Below are positions 1 to 8,275 of a stretch of DNA of 64,000 bases, piece by piece. Source of the DNA: Tsukamurella sp. PLM1 (GTDB taxonomy: Bacteria; Actinomycetota; Actinomycetes; Mycobacteriales; Mycobacteriaceae); the NCBI RefSeq assembly GCF_023168325.1, contig NZ_AP025688.1, positions 2,852,001 through 2,916,000 on the forward strand, read 5' to 3'. The notes under the pieces are model-generated. The model did no database searches. It saw only the letters and a list, made by a program, of their open reading frames with translations, and was not told where the DNA came from. The number at the start of each line of letters is the position of its first letter. The first letter of the stretch is position 1. Both the position numbers and the translations under genes were made by a program.

Positions 1-408
1 GAACCGTGCACGGCGTACTCCGCCGAAGAAATTCGAGCTCTAGGTGCGGACCCAACAACCATCTCGGACGCCGGATTCTCCGACTCCCCCAACTTCCGTG
101 GTTGCGACTGGGAAACGCCAGGACAAGTCGGCCAGCTTGATCAGATCGTCGGCGACGAAGAATCCCTCGCGAACTACAAGGCGAAGCAAGATTTTCGCCC
201 CTGGGAACCGGACTTGCAGATCGGAGGGCGGACCGTCATCTGGACCAAGGAGGACGACGACGGCTGCTTCGCGTCCTTCATGTCACAGAAGGCGATCGTC
301 CACTCGAGTTACCGCACCACCTCGGCCGGCACGCCCTCCGCCGGGCTCGCCGAGGAATGCAGGATCGCCATAGCGTTTGCGACGCTGGCGATCTCGAAGG
401 CGCCGTGA
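1..408 (+). CDS. DUF3558-family lipoprotein, C-terminal part (5' cut by window edge)
   Basis: The reading frame is open from base 1 to a TGA at 406-408 and has no start in the window, so the N-terminus, presumably a lipoprotein signal, lies upstream. The visible 135 residues begin EPCTAYSAEEIRALG and contain four cysteines. This matches the DPC...LL/AEE..LG pattern of actinobacterial DUF3558 lipoproteins (established family; function unknown). The motif GCDW and the C-terminal cysteine in AEECRIA fit the family's disulfide pattern. The next gene starts 105 bases downstream on the same strand. Family assignment is by motif memory only. Confidence 0.7.
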   Translation, partial: EPCTAYSAEEIRALGADPTTISDAGFSDSPNFRGCDWETPGQVGQLDQIVGDEESLANYKAKQDFRPWEPDLQIGGRTVIWTKEDDDGCFASFMSQKAIVHSSYRTTSAGTPSAGLAEECRIAIAFATLAISKAP

Positions 409-513
409 CGCTCCAACCTCACCTCGCTCCGCCCCATGAACAATCCGGTTGCCCGCGCGCCGGCGGTTGATACACGATCGGGCATACCTGACCACGAGGA
501 TCGGAGCTGCCGC

Positions 514-1056
514 ATGGGTGAGGTCATCATCGTCTCGGGGTCGCCAGGTTCGGGGAAGTCCACGGTCGCCCGCGAGCTGGCGCAGCGCTACGAACGCGCG
601 GTTCACCTGCACACGGACGACTTCTGGCACAACATCGTCCGCGGCGCGATCCCGCCGTACCGGCCGGAATCCGAGCCGCAGAACCACACCGTCGTCGGCG
701 TCATCGCGACGGCGGCGTTCGGCTACGCCGAGGGCGGGTACACGACGATCGTCGACGGCATCGTCGGGCCGTGGATGCTGCACCATTACCTGCGGGCGCA
801 GGCCCACCACCCCGACATCGCGATGCATTACACGATCCTGCGTCCCGACCGCGCCACCGCGCTCTCGCGGGCACAGCAGCGAACGGGCCCCGACGCGCTC
901 ACGGACGCCGGTCCGGTCCTGGCGGCTGTGGATCAGTTCGCGGACCTCGGCGGGTACGCCGCACACGCGTTGGACACCACGGCCCTGACGGTCGCGCAGA
1001 CCGTCGACGCCGTGCATGCCGCCGTCAACGCGGGCCGGCACGCGCTGTCTACGTGA
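514..1056 (+). CDS. P-loop AAA/adenylate-kinase-like small kinase
   Basis: This is a 180-aa cytoplasmic protein starting MGEVIIVSGSPGSGKST, so a Walker A loop sits at residues 9-17. The Asp pair in HLHTDDFW resembles the switch seen in shikimate/gluconate-kinase-like phosphotransferases. I chose ATG 514 because a GGAG lies about 8 bases upstream and the P-loop follows at once. The frame could extend to an ATG at 436, but that adds 26 poorly folded residues. The substrate is unknown. The stop overlaps the stop of the convergent flavin protein by 8 bases. Resistance phosphotransferases and metabolic kinases share this fold, so no specific reaction is claimed. Confidence 0.7.
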   Translation: MGEVIIVSGSPGSGKSTVARELAQRYERAVHLHTDDFWHNIVRGAIPPYRPESEPQNHTVVGVIATAAFGYAEGGYTTIVDGIVGPWMLHHYLRAQAHHPDIAMHYTILRPDRATALSRAQQRTGPDALTDAGPVLAAVDQFADLGGYAAHALDTTALTVAQTVDAVHAAVNAGRHALST

Positions 1057-1594
1057 CGGGCAGCCCGGTCGGGAACCCGTCGATGCTCTCGACGTTCTTG
1101 GCGCGCTGATACTCGGCCAGGCCCTCGTCGCCCTTGTTGGCCGCCCACGAGTCCATCAGCGTCCGCTGCCCACCGAACTCGTACAGCGGCACGCCGAAGC
1201 CGCACGAGGTCTGCACCAGGTCGACGGTGACGTCGAACAGATTGCGCGAGCCGCGCACCGTCGGGAACCGGGACAGCATTTCCGGCCATTCCGGATCCCC
1301 TGCGTGCACGGCGCGAGCGGTGCCGTAGAGCCGCAGGATCAGCGGCTTGTGCTCGAACGAGCAGAACATCAGCGTGATCCGCGGGCTCCGCAGCAGGTGC
1401 GCGGCGGTCTCGTTGCCGCTGCCCGTGCCGTTGAGCCACAGCACCCGGTTCGGGCCGAGGACGCGCAGCGAGTCGAGCCCCTTCGGCGAGACGTTCACCC
1501 GCCCGGCGGGGGCGGCCGTCGCGACGAAGTACATGTGCTGCTCCGCGATGAAAGCCTGCAGCTTCTCGGTGATGTGGTCGTACTGCGTCGCCAT
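1049..1594 (-). CDS. pyridoxamine 5'-phosphate oxidase-like FMN/F420-binding protein
   Basis: This 181-aa protein starts MATQYDHITEKLQAFIAEQH and shows the split-barrel flavin-binding pattern: an N-terminal helix, then FVATAAPAGRVNVSPKG, LWLNGTGSGNETAAHL and ITLMFCSFEHKPLILRLYG. The family includes PNPOx-like and F420-dependent reductases; the cofactor cannot be told from sequence alone. ATG 1594 is preferred over the longer open frame to 1780, because the upstream 62 codons have no family character and would run into the regulatory region of the divergent gene at 1768. It is convergent with the P-loop kinase, with overlapping stop codons. Confidence 0.75.
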   Translation of the reverse strand: MATQYDHITEKLQAFIAEQHMYFVATAAPAGRVNVSPKGLDSLRVLGPNRVLWLNGTGSGNETAAHLLRSPRITLMFCSFEHKPLILRLYGTARAVHAGDPEWPEMLSRFPTVRGSRNLFDVTVDLVQTSCGFGVPLYEFGGQRTLMDSWAANKGDEGLAEYQRAKNVESIDGFPTGLPVT

Positions 1595-1767
1595 GCGATC
1601 AGTATCGCGGGCGCGCGAGACCGGCGGCCAGCCGTTTCCGCTCACTCGACGAACGAGTGAGTGATCTCGACACCGCCCTGAAATCGAGGACACCGGAAGC
1701 AACTCGCGCGCGGTCGTCGCGGAGTACATTGCCCGTATATCTGATGTCGCCTGAAAACGAGTGTGAT

Positions 1768-2217
1768 ATGGGAACTTCACCCGTAACGCTAGCGAGCGAC
1801 GCGATCAGCCGTATCGGTGAGTACCGTCCGCTCGACAAGATCGGCACTCCCGTGATCAAGGCCGTCCATCGCGCCACGAAGACCGATCAGGTCAAGAATG
1901 CACTGTCCGGGAACTGGCTCGGGCACCAGTTGCACCCACTGCTCACCGACCTTCCGATCGGGGCCTGGGTCATGGCGTCCGCCGTCGACCTCACCGTGGG
2001 CGCACAGGGTGCCGCAGCGGCGCGACGGCTCGTGGGGCTCGGGATCCTCAGCGCGGTGCCCACCGCGGCCGCCGGCGCCTCGGACTGGTCGGACTCGTAC
2101 GGCGGCGACCAACGCGTCGGTCTCGTCCACGGCATGGTCAATCTCGCCGCCACCGCGATGCACACCTGGTCGTGGGTCGAGCGGGAAGGGGCCGGCGGCG
2201 CACAGGTGTCGCCGTGA
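1768..2217 (+). CDS. DUF2231 membrane protein (N-terminal half of a possible DUF2231-Rieske protein)
   Basis: This 149-aa protein carries the DUF2231 signature NWLGHQLHPLLTDLPIGAW, followed by hydrophobic segments around residues 65-85, 90-110 and 125-140 that are likely transmembrane. The stop TGA (2215-2217) overlaps a GTG at 2214 that opens the Rieske gene, giving a GTGA coupling. In several actinobacteria the same two domains are one polypeptide. Here one extra G in the GGGG run at 2188-2191 would fuse the frames without a stop. Either arrangement predicts a membrane-anchored iron-sulfur protein. Start ATG 1768 has only a weak ribosome site; ATG 1744 is an alternative. Confidence 0.7.
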   Translation: MGTSPVTLASDAISRIGEYRPLDKIGTPVIKAVHRATKTDQVKNALSGNWLGHQLHPLLTDLPIGAWVMASAVDLTVGAQGAAAARRLVGLGILSAVPTAAAGASDWSDSYGGDQRVGLVHGMVNLAATAMHTWSWVEREGAGGAQVSP

Positions 2218-2663
2218 GCACCGCCGCCCTGGGGCTCACCGCGACCGCGGGTTACCTGGGCGGTCACCTCTCCTTCGGCCGGGGCGTCGGGGTCAACAAC
2301 ACCTCGTTCGAGCCACCCGTCACGGACTGGGTGCGGGTCGCGTCGGTGTCAGAGCTCAAGGAGCGCACACCGAAGCGGGTCGTGGCCGGGACCGTCCCCG
2401 TCGTCCTGGTCAAGGTCGACGGGCGAATCACCGCACTGTCGTCGACGTGCACGCATGCCAGCGGCCCGTTGGACGAGGGTGACATCATCGACGAGCACAG
2501 CCACGGCGCCTGCGTCCGGTGCCCGTGGCACGGCAGCGTCTTCCGCCTCGCCGACGGTGCCGTGGTTCGCGGCCCCGCCTCGGTGCGGCAGCCCGCGTGG
2601 GCCGTCAAGGTGGAGGACGATCACGTCAGCGTCACGATGATCGACCCCGTGCCCGATCACTGA
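2214..2663 (+). CDS. Rieske [2Fe-2S] domain protein
   Basis: This is a 149-aa frame with both Rieske cluster motifs: CTHASGPL (family C-x-H) and CVRCPWHGSVF (C-x2-H, with the usual CPWHG core). The N-terminus, TAGYLGGHLSFGRGVGVN, is typical of the linker that follows a DUF2231 membrane domain. If translated separately it starts at GTG 2214, coupled to the upstream stop. If a missing G is assumed near 2190, it is the C-terminal half of one DUF2231-Rieske protein. The role is electron transfer at the membrane; the partner is unknown. The last 32 bases overlap the convergent alkyltransferase-like gene. Confidence 0.8.
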   Translation: MSTAALGLTATAGYLGGHLSFGRGVGVNNTSFEPPVTDWVRVASVSELKERTPKRVVAGTVPVVLVKVDGRITALSSTCTHASGPLDEGDIIDEHSHGACVRCPWHGSVFRLADGAVVRGPASVRQPAWAVKVEDDHVSVTMIDPVPDH

Positions 2664-2955
2664 GCCACGCCGCATCGCGGTATCGCGCGAGGGACATGTC
2701 GACCTTCGCTCCTCGCATCGGCGTCCCCTCACCCTCGAGGAGGACCGGCGCGCGGCCGCCGTGGCACGTCGCCGGCGTACCGTCGGCGCGCACCACCCGC
2801 CACCACGGCACTCCACCGTCCAGGGAGCCCATGATGCGCCCCACATGACGGGCGCTCGTGTTCACGGCGTGAGCGATATCGCCGTACGACGACACCCGAC
2901 CGGCAGGGATCGCGCAGATCCGCTCACGGACTTCCTCGATCAGGGCCGACCTCAT
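2632..2955 (-). CDS. alkyltransferase-like (ATL) DNA-binding protein
   Basis: This 107-aa protein has the MGMT C-terminal fold: RICAIPAGRVSSYGDIA, then the DNA-binding helix-turn-helix ARHVGRIMGSL, then VPWWRVVRADG. In true O6-alkylguanine methyltransferases the last motif is PCHRV with the acceptor cysteine. Here tryptophan replaces it, as in ATL proteins, which bind alkylated bases and recruit nucleotide excision repair instead of repairing directly (established for Atl1/eATL). The start ATG overlaps the DUF488 stop (ATGA at 2952-2955), so it is the last gene of a coupled three-gene operon. Confidence 0.8.
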   Translation of the reverse strand: MRSALIEEVRERICAIPAGRVSSYGDIAHAVNTSARHVGRIMGSLDGGVPWWRVVRADGTPATCHGGRAPVLLEGEGTPMRGAKVDMSLARYRDAAWLSDRARGRSS

Positions 2956-3503
2956 CCGACCTCCGGGGGATACGTCAGGCGTTCGCCCTCGAGCCGTGCG
3001 TGGCGGGTCAATGTGGCCGGTCTCGTCGAGGTAGCCGACATGATGTCCAGGACGTCGATTCCCGCGACGAGGAGCGCGTCGGTGACCAACCGACGGTGGC
3101 ACCGCCACGGAACGGCCTCACTGCACATGATCGCGGGGCGCCTCTCCCGGGCGATCTCGATCAGCGCCGCCAGACCCCGCGCGAATTCGGGGGTGTCCAT
3201 GTGGTCGGCGTAGGCCTGGAACGCCTTGACCGCCCATCCCGTGTTCGGGCTGTCCAGCGCTGCGGGTGTCGAGCGGCGCCCACCCAGCTCGGGAATCCAG
3301 TGGTAGGAGATGTCCGACGGCAGGGCCTCGATGATCCGATCCTGATCCCACTGCGGGTATTTCCGCGAACCGGGCAGCGATCTGATGTCGACCAGGTCGG
3401 TGATCGAATTCGCCCGAAGCATCTCGACCACGTCATCGAAGTCACGATTCGAGTGACCGATGGTGTGAATCGCATTCGGCTTGGTCAGCGGTGATGAGGT
3501 CAC
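2952..3503 (-). CDS. DUF488 family protein
   Basis: This 183-aa protein has the DUF488 hallmarks: HTIGHSNRDFDDVVEML at the N-terminus, LVDIRSLPGSRKYPQWD, IPELGGRR and the C-terminal CSEAVPWRCHRRLV. Its biochemical function is unknown. The family often sits beside DNA-repair or stress genes. Its GTG start (3501-3503) overlaps the TGA of the upstream DUF2945 gene and its TGA overlaps the ATG of the alkyltransferase-like gene. This double coupling implies one transcript and suggests a joint role in DNA damage or chemical stress (inference). Confidence 0.8.
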   Translation of the reverse strand: MTSSPLTKPNAIHTIGHSNRDFDDVVEMLRANSITDLVDIRSLPGSRKYPQWDQDRIIEALPSDISYHWIPELGGRRSTPAALDSPNTGWAVKAFQAYADHMDTPEFARGLAALIEIARERRPAIMCSEAVPWRCHRRLVTDALLVAGIDVLDIMSATSTRPATLTRHARLEGERLTYPPEVG

Positions 3504-3718
3504 GCGTCGGAGATCCTGTGGAGCGCGCTCCCTTTGTGCATCGCGATATGACCGGTCTTATCGCTCTCGATCTCGTATTGCGGATCATCCACGCTGCAAT
3601 GGCGCGTGTAACCGTGGAAATCGACGTTCCGGGTGTGCACCTTGCGGATCACCCCCTCCACTTCACCGGCCTCGGAGTTCCACCGGACGTGCTCGCCCAC
3701 AACGAATCTCGGTGCCAT
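3500..3718 (-). CDS. DUF2945 / HVA1 Tudor-like small protein
   Basis: This 72-aa protein starts MAPRFVVGEHVRWNSEAGEV and contains the GxVxGxIxKVHTxxVDFHGY pattern followed by PQYEIESDKTGHIAMHKGSAL. That is the hypervirulence-associated Tudor-like (DUF2945) domain in its usual full length. The function is unknown. I chose ATG 3718 because the domain starts at once. The frame stays open to 3967, but the extra 83 residues show no family match. It is the first gene of the DUF2945-DUF488-ATL operon; its TGA overlaps the GTG start of DUF488. Confidence 0.75.
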   Translation of the reverse strand: MAPRFVVGEHVRWNSEAGEVEGVIRKVHTRNVDFHGYTRHCSVDDPQYEIESDKTGHIAMHKGSALHRISDA

Positions 3719-4092
3719 GATCGTCAGAGATGCCTTCCACCCCGGCAGGTCTCCGCCTGCGAGTACCGGCTCACGCAGCCACTCATATCGGTCCTCCTGT
3801 CCGTGCGGCGCCAGCAGTGCTTCCTTCGGGCCGGCTGGTCTCCGCGTAATGATCCTCCCTGGGGTGTCGCTTCGTCCATCAACCTGCAGGATCAGGTGGC
3901 AACCGGCTTCGCTGCGCGGGTGGAGACTCCCCAGGAAGATCTCCACCGAGACCTCCACCCCCAGCACGAGGACAACCGCCCGGAGTCCCCTAGCGTCGCA
4001 GTTGATGTCTCAGAAGCAGCGATAGGCAGGTAGGACTTGATGGTGAACATGGAATCCGCCTCGGCGGTTTCGGCGTACGGGGAGGGAAATCG
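3719..4092. other. 374-base intergenic region between divergent genes
   Basis: It contains the upstream regions of the DUF2945 operon (minus strand) and of the flavin monooxygenase (plus strand). The minus strand is open in frame with DUF2945 up to 3967, which could encode an N-terminal extension or a decayed gene, but I recognise no domain. GGAGGG at 4081-4086 is the ribosome site of the monooxygenase. No convincing operator, repeat or RNA gene was seen. Confidence 0.4.
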
Positions 4093-5625
4093 GTGATCGA
4101 CGTACTGGTCGTGGGCGCGGGCCCCACCGGACTCACGCTCGCCATCGAGTTGGCCCGCCGCGGAGTCGACGTCCGCATCGTCGACCGAGCCGGCGAGCCC
4201 TTCGCCGGTTCGCGCGGCAAGGGAATCACCGCACGCACACAGGAGGTGTTCGACGACCTCGGTGTCATCGACGAGGTGCTCCACTACGGATTCCGGCACC
4301 TGCCGCATCGGCGCTACCTCGACGGTGCCCTCGTCGCCGAAACCGATCCGCACGTGCACCGCTCCCCCACACCGGATCGCCCCTATGACGGTGGGCTGCT
4401 GATCCCGCAGTGGCGTACCGAACGGATCCTGCGCACGCGGCTCGCCGAGACCGGGGTGCACGTCGAGCGTGCCGCGGGCGTCGTCGAGTTCCGGCAGAAC
4501 CGGGACCGGGTACACGCCGTGCTGGACACCGGCGAGCAGGTGAGTGCGCGCTACCTCGTCGGCTGCGACGGCGGCCGCAGCACCGTGCGCAAGACACTCG
4601 GCGTGCCCTTCGAGGGCGAGAGCGGGGAGCAGGCCATGCTGCTCGGCGACGTCGAACTCGACGGGCTCGAACCGGACGCCTGGTACCAGTGGACGGCCGG
4701 CGGCCGCGGCTTCGTGGCCCTGTGCCCGTTCCGCCACGAGCGGTCCTGGCAGCTTCAGGCCGTACCCTTCAGCGACGTCGCCGCGCAGGGCGACCTCTCG
4801 TTGCCGCGTTTCCAACGAATCGTGGACGACATCGCCGACACGCACGGAATCCGGCTGTCGAAGGCGAGCTGGACGTCCACCTACCGAGTGAACGTGCGGA
4901 TGGCCGACCGATGGAGGGTGGGCCGGGTGTTGCTGGCCGGCGATGCGGCGCACGTACATCCGCCCGCCGGTGGCCTGGGAATGAACACCGGGATCCAGGA
5001 CGCGTACAACCTCGGCTGGAAGCTCGCCCTGGTGTGCTCCGGCGCACGCCAGTCGCTACTGGACACGTTCGAGCAGGAGCGGCTTCCGGTCGCGGCGTGG
5101 ACCCTCGGTGTGAGCACCGAGGGGCTGCGCAGGATCTCGCAGCGGTTCGTCACCGGTGGCAGCACCGACCTCGCGGAAGGAGCACACCGGGACGGCCAGC
5201 AGCTCGAGCTCGGGTACCGGTCCAGCGACCTGTCCGCCAACGGCGCCGCCCCGACCGGTCCGCAGGCCGGTGATCGGGCACCCGACGCGCCCTGCGCGGA
5301 CAGCTCCGGCACACCACGGCGGCTGTTCGACGTCTTCCGCGGCCCGCACTTCACGCTTCTCGGATTCGGCGACTCGTGCGTCGATCTGTTCCGGGCCTCC
5401 TCCGTCGCGCACGGTGGGCTCATCAGGCGGGTGTCGGTGGGCGCGCCGGAAAGCGGCGCCGATCTGGTGGACGTCGACGGGCACGCCCGCACCGCATACG
5501 GCGTCACCGGTGACACCCTCGTCCTGGTGCGACCGGACGGTTACCTCGCACTCCGCACGCCCGCCACGAGCACGACCGCCGTCCGGGACTACCTGGTGCG
5601 GGTCGGCGTCATCGACAGCGCGTGA
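4093..5625 (+). CDS. FAD-dependent aromatic hydroxylase-type monooxygenase
   Basis: This 510-aa flavoprotein has a full group A hydroxylase architecture: the Rossmann loop VVGAGPTGLTLAIELARRG at residues 6-24, the NAD(P)H/FAD DG motif LVGCDGGRSTVRK near 155-167, and the second FAD motif RVLLAGDAAHVHPPAGGLG near 278-296. A C-terminal thioredoxin-like region follows, typical of the PheA/TfdB/pentachlorophenol group. It would hydroxylate a phenolic or polyketide-like substrate using NAD(P)H and O2; the substrate is unknown, and antibiotic-inactivating relatives exist. It has a GTG start with GGAGGG six bases upstream. The TGA overlaps a following GTG at 5622. Confidence 0.85.
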   Translation: MIDVLVVGAGPTGLTLAIELARRGVDVRIVDRAGEPFAGSRGKGITARTQEVFDDLGVIDEVLHYGFRHLPHRRYLDGALVAETDPHVHRSPTPDRPYDGGLLIPQWRTERILRTRLAETGVHVERAAGVVEFRQNRDRVHAVLDTGEQVSARYLVGCDGGRSTVRKTLGVPFEGESGEQAMLLGDVELDGLEPDAWYQWTAGGRGFVALCPFRHERSWQLQAVPFSDVAAQGDLSLPRFQRIVDDIADTHGIRLSKASWTSTYRVNVRMADRWRVGRVLLAGDAAHVHPPAGGLGMNTGIQDAYNLGWKLALVCSGARQSLLDTFEQERLPVAAWTLGVSTEGLRRISQRFVTGGSTDLAEGAHRDGQQLELGYRSSDLSANGAAPTGPQAGDRAPDAPCADSSGTPRRLFDVFRGPHFTLLGFGDSCVDLFRASSVAHGGLIRRVSVGAPESGADLVDVDGHARTAYGVTGDTLVLVRPDGYLALRTPATSTTAVRDYLVRVGVIDSA

Positions 5626-5806
5626 CGGGAGAGCGCCGGCGGCGCACCGTGGCCGCCTACGACCGCCTCGCCGCCGGCTGGGGCCCGATGCCGGACGACG
5701 GTACGCCCGCCGACGCCCCGGCGCGCCTCGTCCGCGACTGCGCCGCCGAGGCGTACGGGAGTGACGGTGGCGGACGCCGATACGACCTCGGGCCGCAGCT
5801 GCTGGG
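5622..5806 (+). pseudogene. unidentified reading frame coupled to the monooxygenase, apparently interrupted
   Basis: A GTG at 5622 overlaps the monooxygenase stop (GTGA) and begins VTGERRRRTVAAYDRLAAGW, the kind of start expected for a coupled second gene. After about 60 codons the frame runs antisense into the convergent MFS transporter gene and continues to 6086 without plausible protein character. I read it as the 5' remnant of a gene cut off where the MFS/TetR block begins. No domain is recognised, although YDRLAAGW vaguely resembles SAM-methyltransferase N-termini. It could also be non-coding. Confidence 0.35.
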
Positions 5807-7280
5807 TCAGGAGCGCGCTGCCGCATTCTCCGTGCGCGGGATGAAAGCCGCGATGACGATGCAGACCACCGAGGCGGCGAACGCGAGCGTGAGTGTCACG
5901 ACGAACCCGGTCTCGCTCGGACCGGTCACGCCGCCCACGGTCGTGACCGACTGGGCGAGGATCGCGCCGGCGACGGCCGCAGCGATCGTCGTTCCGAGCG
6001 AGCGCATCAGCGCGTTGAGTCCGTTCGCCGCCCCGGTCTCCTCTACTGGCACCGCCTGCATGATGAGTGCTGGCATCGCCGCGTAGCCGAGGCCGACTCC
6101 GACACCGAGCACAACGCTGACACCGAGGATCTGCCAGACCTCGGCGTGCAAGAGCACCGCGAGTCCGTAGGCAAGGGCGAGGATCACAGCACCGATGATC
6201 AGCAGTGTCTTCCCGCCCCAGCGCCGCTGGGCCCTACCCGCAATGGGCGAGACCGCCATCATCGCCAGGCCTGATGGCGCGATGACGAGTGCCGCGACCG
6301 TGAGGGTCAGGCCGAGGCCGATTCCGGTCTCCCGCGGGAGCGTGAGCAACTGCGGAAGCACGACGTTCGATGCGAAGAGCGCGAAGCCCATTGCGACCGA
6401 GGCGAGATTGGTGAGAAGCACCGGGCCGCGTGAACTGACCCGCAGATCGACGAGTGGGCTCTGGACACGCAGCTCGAACATGCCCCAGATCACCAGCACG
6501 ACGACGCCACCGATCAGCGGGATCAGGTTCGTGCGTCTCCCCATCCCCACTCGCCACCGCGTGACACGGCGATGAGCACGCCCACGAGTCCGAGTGTGAG
6601 TCCGATGATTCCGACGACATCGATGCGCCGGGCGAACGCTGTGTGCCCGACGGCACGAACACAGCGCAACCGATGAAGGCGACGACCGCGATGCCGGCCG
6701 CGACCCAGAACAGCGCATGCCAGTCGAAATGTTCGGCCACGAGAGCACTGAGCGGCAGGCCGAGTGCTCCGCCGACTCCGAGGGTTGCGCTGACCAGGGC
6801 GATTCCCCCACCGAGCCGCTGCGGCGGCATGACATCGCGAAGAATCGAGATCCCCAATGGGATGACACCGGCAACTGCTCCCTGAAGAGCCCTCGCGATG
6901 ATCAGCGTCGCGACATCGTTCGAGAGCGCCGCGAGAATCGCGCCGCCGGCCTGCAGCAGCAAGAGCGCCATGACCACACGCCGCTTGCCGAACATGTCAC
7001 CGAGCCGCCCGGCGACAGGAGTGCACACAGCAGCGGCCACCAGGGTGGCCGTGATCGCCCACGCCGTGTTATCGCTGGTGGTGTTGAGCAGCCTCGGCAG
7101 CTCGCCCTGAATCGGGATGAGGATCGTCTGCATGAACGACGCCCCGAGCCCCGCGAAGGCGAGCACGGCGAGGATCACCCCCGAGCCTCGTTCGTGTTGC
7201 GCACGTGCGCGTCGGGGCGTACGCGTGCCGCGGTCATCGACGGAGACCGGGGGCATTCCCTGGTCCTGGGTGGAGGTCAT
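5807..7280 (-). CDS. MFS drug-efflux transporter (DHA2/EmrB-like), two frame breaks
   Basis: The N-terminal half (7280 down to about 6625) carries transmembrane segments and the MFS motif GRLGDMFGKRRVVM between TM2 and TM3, plus RALQGAVAGVIP. The C-terminal half (about 6525 to 5807) carries six or more further helices and ends FIPRTENAAARS. Between them a short third-frame stretch reads IDVVGIIGLTLGLVGVL, so one missing base near 6625 and one near 6526 would restore a protein of about 491 residues. ATG 7280, with GGAAG upstream, is preferred over 7310. It is divergent from a TetR gene across a perfect palindrome. A true pseudogene is possible, but similar breaks hit essential genes in this window. 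Confidence 0.75.
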
Positions 7281-7310
7281 CGGTAAGTCTTCCATTCGTG
7301 TATCGGACAT

Positions 7311-7331
7311 GCTTGAGACTCAGTCTCAAGC
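7311..7331. promoter_or_regulatory. perfect 21-bp palindrome, likely TetR operator
   Basis: GCTTGAGACT and AGTCTCAAGC are exact inverted repeats around a central C, located between the MFS start (7280) and the TetR start (7367). The size and position are typical for autoregulating TetR repressors that control a divergent efflux gene. The binding protein is inferred to be the adjacent TetR. Confidence 0.75.
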
Positions 7332-7366
7332 AAGAGCAGACGGTATCATCTTGTAGACTTCGATTC

Positions 7367-7972
7367 ATGCCCATTAGTGTCCGCAGCCGCAGTCGCGACA
7401 TCCTCCGGGGCGAGTTGGCGGACGCCGCTGCCACCTTCTGTGTCGAGCACGGCTTCGACGACGTGACGGCGGAGCAGCTGGCACACGGCATCGGCATCTC
7501 CCGCGCCACCTTCTTCCGCTACTTCACCTCGAAAGAGGATGCGGTGGTGCTCGCCGCACGCGGTGCGGCCGCGCGCGCCGGCTCGTTCGCCGAGAGCGTC
7601 GCCGAGGCCACCGAGGCGGCCACACCCGGCACACGCGCGTGGGAGGTCCTGCACGCGGCGACGGCACCGATGGTCACCACAGCCGAGACGCGCGGAGATC
7701 CGTTGCGAGCGCGGATACGCATGATCACCGAGGTGCCCGCGCTCAAGGCGTACCTGGCCTCCCAGCGGGCCAGCGACCAATCAGCGGTCGCCGACGTGCT
7801 ACGTGCTCGTCTGCGCGATGACCGCAGCGCCGACATCCTCGCCGCTGCCGGTGTCACGGCCGTCGATCTCGCTTGGCAGGAGTGGGCTCGCACGCCGACA
7901 GCGAATTTGCGGCCCCTGCTCGACGCCTACTTCGAGGCGTTCGGCGATGTCACGGCGCCGACGCTGACATGA
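7367..7972 (+). CDS. TetR/AcrR family transcriptional regulator
   Basis: This 201-aa regulator has the N-terminal helix-turn-helix TAEQLAHGIGISRATFFRYF at residues 36-55, then a variable ligand-binding domain rich in alanine. The C-terminal region ending LLDAYFEAFGDV resembles MftR-like domains. I chose ATG 7367 because it gives the normal short arm before the HTH; longer starts would overlap the operator. It is divergent from the MFS gene and very likely represses it and itself through the 7311-7331 palindrome. Its last bases lie in the first unit of a 17-bp tandem repeat. Confidence 0.85.
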   Translation: MPISVRSRSRDILRGELADAAATFCVEHGFDDVTAEQLAHGIGISRATFFRYFTSKEDAVVLAARGAAARAGSFAESVAEATEAATPGTRAWEVLHAATAPMVTTAETRGDPLRARIRMITEVPALKAYLASQRASDQSAVADVLRARLRDDRSADILAAAGVTAVDLAWQEWARTPTANLRPLLDAYFEAFGDVTAPTLT

Positions 7973-8036
7973 GGCCGGCGCTGACACGAGGCCGGCGCTG
8001 ACACGAGGCCGGCGCTGACATGAGGCCGGCGCTGAC
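7963..8036. repeat. four tandem copies of a 17-bp repeat plus a partial fifth
   Basis: The unit GCTGACAYGAGGCCGGC occurs at 7963, 7980, 7997 and 8014, with T, C, C, T at the variable position, followed by GCTGAC at 8031. The first copy includes the TetR stop codon, and the array ends just before the truncated peptidase remnant. It looks like slippage-derived satellite DNA, and copy number could vary between strains. Confidence 0.9.
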
Positions 8037-8043
8037 GGTGGTC

Positions 8044-8275
8044 TCATTCGAGCGCGCAGGTCGCTCCTTCATCCGGCAGCGTGAGGTCGACGACATAGTC
8101 GTTGACGACGTCGTTGACACATCTGCTCGCACCACTCATCACGACGGTGTGCTGCTCGCCCTCCACGGTGAGCAGCGCACCGCCCAGAGAGCCGGCGAGC
8201 GAGACGCCGCCCTCGTACGGAGTCGTGGGATCGCCTGTGATTGAGACGGTGAGAGTTCCTGGCAGACCGGTGATC
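8044..8275 (-). pseudogene. remnant of a TAP-like alpha/beta-hydrolase peptidase (C-terminus only)
   Basis: On the minus strand about 75 codons read GLPGTLTVSITGDPTTPYE, then LLTVEGEQHTVVM, CVNDVVNDYVVDLTLPDEG and a TGA. This is the C-terminal TAP-like domain of secreted tripeptidyl aminopeptidase-type hydrolases, including the final-triad histidine in EGEQHT. No N-terminal catalytic-serine part follows upstream. The match fades near 8275, about 100 bases before the tRNA-Asn terminator. It is therefore a truncated gene at the border of the MFS/TetR block, and the break looks like a real deletion rather than an indel. Confidence 0.7.
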
